Source of the DNA: Apostichopus japonicus
Lineage: Eukaryota > Echinodermata > Holothuroidea > Aspidochirotida > Stichopodidae
Length of the DNA stretch: 64,000 bases
NCBI RefSeq assembly: GCF_037975245.1
Contig: NC_092577.1
Location: 15,452,013 to 15,516,012, forward strand
Direction of reading: 5' to 3'
Part shown: positions 32,293-41,352 of the stretch, piece after piece
How the letters are laid out: each line of letters opens with the position of its first letter
How positions within the stretch are numbered: position 1 is the first letter of the stretch
Notes under the pieces: model-generated
What the model saw: the letters and a program-made list of their open reading frames with translations, nothing else
Databases searched by the model: none
What the model was told of the DNA's origin: nothing
Made by a program: the position numbers and the translations under genes

Positions 32293-34075
32293 GCTTTTTA
32301 CGTGCAAAGAAAACGTACACGGACCAAAGGTCAACAGAACCAAAAACAATCTCAGTCTGTAAAACAACCACCACAAACTACCACCTGTAAAACAACCACC
32401 AAAAACCCACAAACACAAATCTGTCACTAACGTACCGTTTGACGGGACGTAAAAAGGACACGGACCAAAAGGCCAAAACAAGCAAAACCAAAAAAAAAAA
32501 CACTACAAACCGGCCCCAAAAAGCCACCTCCAAACCACAAACAGAAAAAAACCAACTCATATTATGTAACGACCACACAACCCCCACACCCAACTCATTC
32601 CAAACCCCACCCGGGGAACGCCGTCCCGACAGCAGACGACAGGGATAAGGTGTCTATCTACGATGTTTTCTTCCCAATACGGGTCTTTTCAGGCACCTAG
32701 CCGTCTTCCCCCTTTTCCTGCGAGCGAGTAGAGTTCTTAGCTCCTCGTCAACTTTGATCGAGTGGACCTCCCTGTCAGGAACAGGAGGTCCATTAGCGAC
32801 CATCGTGTCCAGTATAGCGGAAGCGACTGCGGGCAGGGTGGAAGGGCCGCTCGAGTCAATGAGATCAGTGGCCTGTTTCGTCTCGTCAAACCAATCGGAG
32901 GACTCCTTAGCCACAACTACTAAGGCTGTAGTGCAGTCCTCCATTGGCGAGTCAGAATCTAGGCCACTTAATGTCTCTTGGGCCGGTTGACTCGGGCCCA
33001 ACTAGTATCACCGATAGCGGGCGTAGCTACCGGTGAACCAGTACAAGTGGCATCCTGCTCCGCATGCCCATCCGCTAGTACCATCTCCGCCGTTTTGTCC
33101 TGCTCTGCCTCAGTGGGCAGGCTGGCAGTCTCGGCAAGTTCGATAAGGGAAGAGGTCGGACACGAAAGGGGGAACAAAGCCTCCACCGGGGCGCTAGTGT
33201 CGGATACTGGGGCGATGACAGGAGCATCAGGTGGTACGGTGTCAGAGGCCAGGATGTATGAGCGGTCTGGGCATAAACGGGCCAGATGGCCAGTTTTCCC
33301 ACAAGAGTTACACACGATATCCCCTTTACACTCGGCCAGGGTATGCCCAACCTGTAAACAGCGGCTACACCGCTTGTTCGGGCACAACCTGGCCTCATGC
33401 CCTTCCAGCCCACAACTCCAACAAGTGCGAGGCTGGCCCGGATATGCAATGTGGGCCCTGTGCCCATTAGCCCACAAGGTAGAGGGAATATCGGACTTGA
33501 GTTCGATTCTAACTCGTCTAGTCCCGGTCTTGACACCTTTACATTCAAGGAATTCCGGCTCCTCGTAGCCGGTCACTTTACCAAAACGCCCCAGTGTCCG
33601 CACAACAACCTGTTCAGAAATGTCCAGAGGGAGATGGAGGACTGTCACCCACAGAACTGTCATACGGTGTGACCTTCAGTCCCTCAACTCCACCCAACAC
33701 ATGGACGCCTCGGACGCGGTGAACCGAACATCAAAAACATTCATACCCCGGAGAGGTTTACGCTGAAGCGCGTCAACCTCTCCAGGGACCTTTAAACCAA
33801 CAGAACGCAAAACTGAAAAACACTTGTCTGGGGACGACCTTAGCCTCCCCCGAAAAACTGAACAATACGATTTTGCTGTCACGGCGAGCCGCCATGACAG
33901 CTAGGGGTGTGGCAAGCCACGCACCTACGAAAAAGAAAAACCACGCAACAAAGCCAAAACTACGTTAAACAAACTATAAACTATTGAAAGGCCAACGTAA
34001 CCAAAAAATGTGTGTTGAACGAAAAGTGGAGAGCAGCCGAAAACACGTCCGCACTCCACGAAAGCAAACTACAAA
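32293..34075 (-). mobile_element. ORF1-only Tx1-like element (family 1), copy A
   Basis: Oriented leftwards: 5' UTR about 34075-33893, ORF1 about 33892-32676, then directly the last codons of ORF2 and the 3' UTR to the tail CACGTAAAAAGC at 32304-32293. Where ORF2 (3.4 kb in the copy at 49.5 kb) should be, only GACACCTTATCCCT, the ORF2 start region, is joined to GTCGTCTGCTGTCGGGACGG, the ORF2 end. The EN, RT and zinc-finger regions are therefore deleted. The insertion has split zinc-finger gene copy B. Confidence 0.85.
32676..33892 (-). pseudogene. Tx1-like ORF1 with three CCHC knuckles, copy A
   Basis: N-terminal part (from the ATG at 33892-33890; SVLRSVGLKVPGEVDALQRK, GMNVFDVRFTASEA), an RRM-like region (WVTVLHLPLDISEQVVVRTL, GRFGKVTGYEE), then three zinc knuckles of the form C-x2-C-x4-H-x4-C (CWSCGLEGHEARLC, CSRCLQVGHTLAEC, CNSCGKTGHLARLC) and an acidic Pro/Ser-rich tail ending ARRKRGKTARCLKRPVLG. 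One frameshift precedes the RRM-like region and another lies near 33000. Expected role in the parent element is nucleic-acid binding and RNP formation. Confidence 0.85.
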
Positions 34076-34735
34076 CTCGAGTCAACTGGCCCGAGAGACA
34101 TTGAGTGGCCCAGATTCGGACTCGCAAATGGAGGACTGCACTACAGCTTTAAGTAGCCGATTGGTTTGATGAGACAAAACAGGCCACTGATCTCATTGAC
34201 TCGAGTGGCCCCTCCACCCTGCCCGCAGTCGCTTCCGCTATACCGGACACGATGGTCGCTAGTGGACCTCCTGTTCCTGACAGGGAGGTCCACTCAATGA
34301 AGGTTCACGAGGAGCTAACAACTCTGCTCGCTCGTAGGAAAGGGGGAATACTGAAAGGGGCCTTAAAAGCCCCGTATTGGGAAAACTTCGCAGGTAACGC
34401 GCAAGCCTGTCGTCTACTATCGGGACGGCGTACCCCGGATTTTGGAGTGAGTTAGTTGTTAGGTGTGGGGGAGGGGAAGGGGGTTTATGTGGTCGTTAAA
34501 TAAAATGGGTTGGGGGGGTCTGTTTGTGGTTTGGAGTTGGCTTTTTGGGGCTGGTTTGTAAAGCTTCAAAGCTTGTTTTGGTTCTGTTGGCCTGTTGGTC
34601 CGTGTCTTTTCGCGTCACGTTGGACGCTACATTATATACATTTGTGGGTTAGTAAGAGATTTCTGTTTGTAGGTTTTCAGTTGGGTTTTGGTGGTTGTTA
34701 AACAGACTGGGATTGTTTTTGGTTTTGTTGACCTT
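34076..34735 (+). mobile_element. Tx1-like family 1 fragment, copy B: ORF1 tail plus 3' UTR
   Basis: Runs opposite to copy A. Starts inside the ORF1 tail (LARETLSGPDSDSQMEDCTT), ends ORF1 at a TAA after TTCGCAGG (about 34398), and continues with GCGCAAGCCTGTCGTC, the last codons of ORF2, and the 3' UTR, broken off at GTTGACCTTT before the terminal tail. The ORF1-to-ORF2-end junction is the same as in the copy at 45-46.9 kb and differs from copy A. Confidence 0.8.
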
Positions 34736-34885
34736 TACGATAACCAAAACAACGAAACAAAACCAAAACCCAAACTACACTAAACAAACTACAAAACTAT
34801 AGAACACAGTGTGTGGTCAACGAAAAGTGGAGAGCAGCCGAAAACACGACCACACTCCACGAAAGCAAACTACTGAAAAAAACGT
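34736..34885 (-). mobile_element. Tx1-like family 1, 5' UTR fragment
   Basis: Matches the 5' UTR of copy A (compare AAGTGGAGAGCAGCCGAAAA at about 34824 and 34025, and CTCCACGAAAGCAAACTAC at both 5' ends). It has no coding sequence. With copy A and fragment B it forms an inverted, partly duplicated cluster that ends where zinc-finger copy B resumes. Confidence 0.75.
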
Positions 34886-35296
34886 GTGCAATTAACGCAA
34901 ATGACGTCACTACAGACGAGAGTTCGGATGAAGATGAATGCGATGATGTTCAACCCCAATCTGACAAGTGCACAAAATAGTATCCGTACGTGTCGTCATA
35001 GCCGCAGACCAACCAATAAAAGAGTTAAGAAGAGATACTGTTACCGAATATACTGCTCTGAAAAACAAACCAAACTCCTTCGTCACTTTCGGAGGAAACA
35101 TAGCTCTGAAAATTCGGTTGCTGAAGCTACGGCACTAGAAGAAAGTGACAGCACTGCTTCACAAAGGCTTTGGGTCTCAACTTCGCAATAAGGGCAACCA
35201 TGCGCACAACAAGGAAATTCTTTAAGGGAGAGCAGCTGACTTAATTGTTAGAAAAAGGCCAGTATATGGCAAATGAAAGGCCATTGAGACTACATT
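34886..35296 (+). pseudogene. Zinc-finger gene fragment copy B, downstream part
   Basis: Acidic segment DDVTTDESSDEDECDDVQPQ is followed, in the frame 34886-35191, by KKRYCYRIYCSEKQTKLLRH and FRRKHSSENSVAEATALEES. This gives a C2H2 finger: a Cys pair, a spacer and two His. The later frame reads LRNKGNHAHNKEIL. The two segments are in different frames and the copy lacks about 85 bp present in copy A at the insertion point. Not functional as it stands. Confidence 0.6.
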
Positions 35297-35399
35297 CAGT
35301 GCAGTGACTGTCTTGGGTACTTCAGCACTCTCGCCTTGTCATCATGGATATCATGATCAAGGTAATATCATGAAGTGTAATAATTCGAAAGTGCTGATA

Positions 35400-36358
35400 A
35401 TATCACTATACCGGCTGCAGTCCGTTTTGGTTACATGCTTTTTACATGTATGTGAATTCATGTTTGTGAATACAGTATGTGAATTCACCCACACAATTCA
35501 CACAATCTTGGTCATACATTGGATGTTCTGGTTGCCAGTGAGCATCTTGTTATCTAAAAACTGTAGACGTTCTGGATAATATTACGTTGAGCGACCATTT
35601 TCCTATTAAGTTTGATGTTTTACTCAGTTGCGATCAGCATCAGTATAAAGATATAGCCTTAGAAACGTGAAGTCTGTTCATACCAAAGCCCTTTCCTGTG
35701 ATATAAACCGTGAAGTTTCCAACTACGAAGCAGTGACAACGAATTTCAAAGATGCAGTTGACATTTATAATTCAAAAATCGCTTTCATAATAGATAAACA
35801 TGCCCCACACTAGTGACCAGAAGAATAAATGTTGTTAACACTGCACCTTGGTTTGACACTGATTACGTAAATCAGCGGCGTCTTCGCAGGAAAGCAGAAA
35901 GGAAATTACATAACTCTGGTCTAACTGTTGACAAAGACGTCTATCTTCAAGTTAGCACTGTTTCTCTACAAACTCTTACAAATGACTTTAATGAGTATTT
36001 TAACGACAAAATAGCACAAATACGGTTTAATTTTCAGGACATTGATAGAGATTCTGAACAGCTTGATAGTACTTTTCGTGGAGTTGTCTTATCTCAGTTT
36101 GAACCTACCAGTACTGATGAGTTAAGGGAGATAATTGATGATACTGGAATTAAATGCTCCCCTAGTGACATATTTCCGAGAGATCTCCTACAAAGTAATA
36201 TTGATTTTCTTGTTCCTTGCATATGTCATCTCGTTAAAGCAGCATTTTGCGTTTGTCCAGAATTTTTCCGTGTCTATCGAGTTTTTATCATAATACGATC
36301 ACAAAAGACAAAACTAAGACTTTCTCAGACTTTTCCCCCCACATCGAACGTTAATTAG
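35400..36358 (+). mobile_element. L2-group LINE fragment: endonuclease end and linker to RT
   Basis: Scattered frames read HTLDVLVASEHLVI, LSDHFPIKFDVLLS (the SDH end of an APE endonuclease), APWFDTDYVNQRRLRRKAER, SLQTLTNDFNEYFNDKIAQI and IKCSPSDIFPRDLLQSNIDF. The ORF 35813-36358 covers the last part. RT blocks are missing. The sequence style matches the RT fragment at 47.6-49.1 kb, possibly the same family. Confidence 0.7.
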
Positions 36359-36734
36359 CAAGTAATTAAGGATATTATATGTTTCTGAGAATTGTGTCTC
36401 CCCGACACAATTGACATTAGTATTTATCACATGCAGCTCTACAAACCGCCTATTCAAATTCAACCAATCAGTGAAAAGATGTTTATGTATGTCTTGGAGC
36501 TTAAAATAGACTCAGTCATTGGCATGGTAATCCCTCAGCGTCTTTACCGTGAGTAAAGTGTACACGCACGTAAGCCTATTGTACGTAGTAGCAAAGTATT
36601 GAGTGTCGTATAATTGCTACATGCACACAATACTATAACCTGGTGACGAAGTGACAAAAGAATAAAACAATGGAGAAGCGCTCAAAAGGGAAATATAAAT
36701 TTTGGAAGAACCTAACTTCACCTGAAAAGAGAAA
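36359..36734. promoter_or_regulatory. Upstream region of the 36.7-kb gene
   Basis: No coding. An ATG at 36670 opens a 48-codon frame (MEKRSKGKYKFWKNL) that overlaps the preferred start at 36735; it would act as an upstream ORF if translated. No TATA box could be fixed. Confidence 0.3.
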
Positions 36735-37953
36735 ATGGCGGAAAGCTCAGAAGAAAAAGTACCACGACACCGTGTCCCTCTCGGGAATCAATGGGAAAGA
36801 TGGAGCGAAGTGAAGAGGAATTTACATCTGAAGAGTGTTCAGAAGTCGCTCGACTTCTACTCGACAGGTAAGCTAAGGATAGAATTGTTTACATGATTTA
36901 ACGTTACTTCTCATTATCGGTGACAGAAACTGAGACCGAACCTCTGCCTCCACTATTATTACTAGTACTACAGTATCTAGTTTAGCCTAGGTCAGTATAG
37001 TGGCCTATACTTAATCTATAGTACTACTAGTACGTATAGTTTACTTAGCCTACTATTTACTAGCACAACCAAGGCCAGTTAGGCTAAAGTTTGCAAACGC
37101 TCTTACGTTTCTTACTCTTTCTTCACAGTCATAGTCAAATTGCAACAAGTTTTTGTTCTTGAAACAGTGCTAACTAACGTTCACGCCGACGCATAGATAC
37201 TTTACACTAGACTTTACAAGGCATGGGGGCTATGATGGCTGTGATTTCGTATGCAGTAGCCGAAATCACGAGGCCTACGATCTGGCGGTTCCCGTTAGTT
37301 TCATGCCCTAAATAATGTTTGTTTCCTGCCCTGGAAATTATCGTTTTTCCTAGGCTATGTGGACAATAAATTTAGTAAGTCTAGGGCCTAAGTGGAATAA
37401 CTGTAGGAATTTCTTTTCATTTCTACCTTTTCTACGAATATCTCTTCCCATATAGCCTAGCCAATTTGCCTCCCTTGAAAAAATGTTTCTTTGATTGAAA
37501 TTGACATTTTCTCTCCTAAATAAAAAATTACAGTTACTTCAGTACCTAACTCTTTCTACGTAGCCTAGCCAAATGTCTTCTTGCTTGAATTCCTCCCGTG
37601 AGAAACAGTACTTTCCTCCCTGAGTTTATTTTTATTTTTATTCTACTTTCAGGTTTACAAGAAATTTATGAAAGTCTGCAGGCAGATGGACCTGTGTTCC
37701 TGTTGTGGAAAAAAAAGGTTACAAGTATATACATTCCGCAACTGATGAAGGACATATTTAGACGGAGGCTTGATGATGACAATTCTCAACTAGGACGTGT
37801 TGTTCTTGCCGAGGATGACACAAGGCACATCTCTGGTACAATTAGCCCGAGCCAACCTCCATCAGTTTTACAGCTTCTTGCAAGCCATCATAGCAGGATG
37901 GGACCAAGTTCTACTGTTGTAATGAGTCAAATCAATAAGTCTTCCTTGCATCA
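36735..37953 (+). CDS. Host-gene candidate, two phase-matched exons (partial)
   Basis: Exon 1 36735-36867 starts at an ATG in good context (AAAATGG) and reads MAESSEEKVPRHRV, GNQWERWSEVKRNLHLKSVQ, KSLDFYSTG, ending at a strong donor ACAG/GTAAGC in phase 1. Exon 2 37653-37953 has acceptor CTACTTTCAG, the matching phase, and reads LQEIYESLQADGPVFLLWKK to MSQINKSSLHQ with donor CATCA/GTAAGT. About 145 codons are open with no break. The WERWSEVKRNLHLKS region resembles a short N-terminal motif common in invertebrate proteins of unknown function. In another frame exon 1 spells SEECSEVARLLLDR, the more usual continuation of that motif, so a single-base deletion may have changed the frame. No domain of known function. 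Later exons not found; a short one at 38306 would end the protein at once. Confidence 0.55.
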
Positions 37954-38640
37954 GTAAGTGATATCATTTGGGGGTGGGGGAGGTTGGAGTGATTGCAACC
38001 TGTATGTCTCCTACAACTTTGCAGTAATTTAAAAAGTGGTAGGGGTGGGGGGCTTCTTTTCTCAAAGTCATCAGTCATGCCAATTGAGCTAAAACATAAT
38101 GCATGTACCAGTTTGGATTCAGGTTTGGACTCGAAGAACTATTCCTATTTTTTTTTCATTTTTGTTGTTGTAAAGATCAGCAGACTTATTCTAAGCACAT
38201 TGATCAATAAAAAATGAACACTTAATTGAACTTGTTATATGCATTGAAGCTTCTTAATGGCCATGTTTCAGAATAAATTAGCACATTAAATTGGAAGATT
38301 TTTCAGATTGAAGTAAGAGCAGCAGTGAAAGAAACTTGTGTATTCAAAGCCCTGAATGGTAAAGTTAAGGGACACAGAAAAATAGAGAAAAACCTTTCAC
38401 AAAAAGAAAATGTAATACTAATAACATGTCTATAACCTTAGATGATAGTGAAAACAAGTCTATATTTGGCAAGGAATACAACTGATCAAGAAATAAAGAA
38501 CTGAATACAAGTGAATGATTAAGTCAATATCTTTGACCCAAGATCACTTTGACCTATGGAAAACAATAGCAATCAATTACTCTCCAGGGGCTACATATTA
38601 AAATGTAACAGTTAACAAACTTTTCTTCTTGAGATATGGC
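37954..38640. other. Downstream intron or 3' flank
   Basis: No convincing third exon. The ORF 37993-38217 reads through GT-rich intronic sequence. Confidence 0.5.
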
Positions 38641-39065
38641 ATTAGCACTAATGGCCATAAGCAAAACAATGGGATTATCTACCCACCGAGTGTTATCAAC
38701 ATTTGCCATGAAACCAACCTTCACTTCTTGGGATAAGAACTATTGTCCTCAAAATGACCTTCATGGTTAACAAAATGTTTTACCTACTCACCAAGGGCCA
38801 CCTAGCTAGTTTGAAGTTCAACCAACTTCTTGATATTGTTTATAAGTTGACCTAAATAGGGTTCATCTACTTACCAAGTGCTATCTACATAGCAAGTTGG
38901 GTGTCAAACCAACTAGCACTTCTTGAGATGCTGTTTTTACACAGATTTAAAATGTTGACCTCAAATGACCTTTAAACTCGATGCAAAACATTAAAGGATC
39001 ATCTACTCTTCAAAGACTACCTATATACCAAGTTTGAATTCAAGCAACTTTTACTTCTTGAGATG
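38640..39065 (+). repeat. Degenerate ~115-bp tandem repeat, about four units
   Basis: The words ACTTCTTGAGAT, ATCTACTCACCAAG, CCAAGTTTGAA and TGACCTCAAATGACCTT recur in the same order about every 110-125 bp. It is non-coding and contains AGGTCA half-sites on the minus strand. Confidence 0.65.
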
Positions 39066-39751
39066 TTGAGTGTACATATATCCAAAAAAGAGTGCCGGAT
39101 GGGTTTCAAGCAGTTGCATTACCAGTTGTCGAGGCTGTTGAACATCTACATTACCAACCATTGCCTAAGAAGGAAACTGAAAAAAAAGAGTCATTTATTT
39201 TGCCTAAGTAACAATATCATTGCTTTGATGATAGACAGCGCTGATTGATTGTGTCACTTTGGGGGTTAAATATACATGTGATATTTTAAGATAGACATAA
39301 AATAAATATTGTTTGAACACTACACCAAGTACTACGAAGTGCTGTTTTTCAAAACTTGCTTTCAGACAAACTGTATTTTGCTTCCAAAAAGGTTTAGCAA
39401 ATATAGCCCTTTGATGATTGATGTCACTGTAAAATAACTATTTTCAGTATGACAATCTACCTAGCTACTTATGTTGCTACTTTGCTAGTATTCTTTAATT
39501 GAGAAAGCCATCATGTTATTACACTGAGTTTAACTGTTTAAAGAATTACCAGCTGTTACTTTGCATCAAATCCCACAATTATGCATGTTGAAACTTACCC
39601 TTATATTTCCCATTCGCTCCTGCTGACGTTCTTCTACCTGCCACCTAGCTGCAGCTGCTGTTAGCCGGGTTGTCTGGTGTTACCTGAGGCCTATCCAATC
39701 TATACTTCTGCCAGCCCTCCTTGGTGTTTCATCACGAGATGGTTGTTAAGA
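39066..39751. other. Unassigned AT-rich stretch
   Basis: No supported gene or repeat. Confidence 0.55.
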
Positions 39752-39755
39752 AGGT

Positions 39756-41007
39756 GGGTCAATCCATGCCAAATCAACAGTGGCCTCCAGTATTAGAGAG
39801 TATTAGACAGAACACTTTTAATAAATACATTTCAATAATTTCTAATATTGTTTAACATCTCTTTGAATGAAGATACAATGTTACCACTGTTTGCCCTCGC
39901 AAGCATGTTTCTGTAGAGCTGATGTAACTCTCATATACGCCACTTTAAGCTGCTCATCAGAGCATTAATAACTAATATAAAAGGTGTTTTAGCTCATTCT
40001 TTGCATGATAACTATACATATCTTACTAGTTTTGTATTAAAAACCAAAAAAAAAACTTTGAATTGTGACCAAGTTTGACCTTGAAATGCCCAAAATAGCC
40101 CAAAATATTGGTAAAATGTGATGTTTGAGGGCGCTGTTCACAGGCATCGTTGGGCATATGACCCTGAAAATGCAGTTTATTTGTAGTCCTTATGCTAGTG
40201 GACCACCCTCCTAATTGTTAAGCACCTGTATGCTAATGGTAAGAAGTTGTTGTCATTTGAATTACTCAAATCGGCTTGTGCACGCATTTTCATACATATG
40301 AACGAAGTGATTTTCGCAATTTTCAAGTCGTAAATTTGAGTAGATAACACAAAATACACAACTTTTTGACTTGAGTTTTTAAAAATAGGGTCAATACGCT
40401 CCTGAAAAATGCTATTTAAAAAAAAATAATAAAATACCCACAGGCCCAAAATGGACCCCCAATTAGGGCCAGAAGTGACATTTCTTAAGTTTGAGGGCGC
40501 TGTTCGTAAAACGTACGACCCGCTTGACTTTTTTTTTGCACTTTTCCCGTACAACTACCACTGGACAAGGATCCTATGGAAATTAAAACTCAAACATGCC
40601 TCTGCTTGTGAATATAGAGCACACTCAAAGTAGGGCCAGAAAAGACCCCTATCTCATTTTCTGCCATTTTAATTACTTGTTAGGAAAAATTGAGACCGTA
40701 AATTTTCCTAAAAATCAGCTAAATTCGAAGACTGGCCACATGTCTTCCACAATATCAGACATAAAATACTTTACATTTATGCAAAAAATGCCTCCAAACT
40801 TGACACAAATTAAGTGCTCTTAAAATGCAATCTGGATTTGCTTGCTAGGCGAGGCCGTATCCTAGCAACGAAAATTTAAAAAAAAAAATGTTTGCCCAAT
40901 TTCATCCTTTCAGACATATGGCAAGACACCATATAAATTTCATGCGATTCTGAGAGGGTCGACGTGGAATCGACCCAAAAATCTGTTGATTTGGCATGGA
41001 TTGACCC
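39756..41007. mobile_element. Non-autonomous DNA transposon with perfect 25-bp TIRs
   Basis: The first 25 bp (GGGTCAATCCATGCC through ATCAACAG, 39756-39780) are the exact reverse complement of 40983-41007. AGGT flanks both ends (39752-39755 and 41008-41011), a likely 4-bp target-site duplication. Inside, TTTGAGGGCGCTGTTC occurs twice (about 40124 and 40492), and no transposase is present. A 4-bp duplication is used by a few superfamilies such as Chapaev and Sola, but the termini alone do not decide. Confidence 0.85.
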
Positions 41008-41011
41008 AGGT

Positions 41012-41350
41012 AGCAAAAGGTTACAAATTATAAACGTGTCTTGAGATTAGCTGCTAAAATGTATTGCTCTCATTTACTGGTGACATATGACTACATGCTA
41101 TTTATCACTTTCATGGAATGGTTGTACACTTTACTATAACATTTATAGAACAGCCGACATTGCATGTTGCCCTAGGTTTCAGATTCACGACCTGTTAGTT
41201 CCCTACCCTGAAAATGTTACTTTCCTCTCCTAAAAACGTTACTTTCCTCCCCTACATCAAGGTAGTAAACTATCGCATTCAGGTTAGGAAACTAACATGC
41301 TTGTTGAATGAAACTAAAAAAAAGGTGACTTACTACACTCACACATAATC
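41012..41350. other. Unassigned flank
   Basis: Short direct repeat around 41216-41260 (AATGTTACTTTCCTC, AACGTTACTTTCCTC) with an inverted relative near 44185-44215. Nothing coding. Confidence 0.5.
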
Positions 41351-41352
41351 AT

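Noticed and set aside
32978-33672. ORFs of 79-196 codons on the plus strand over the Tx1-like ORF1 copy A
   Set aside because: Antisense shadows of ORF1; the same shadows appear over copy C on the other strand.
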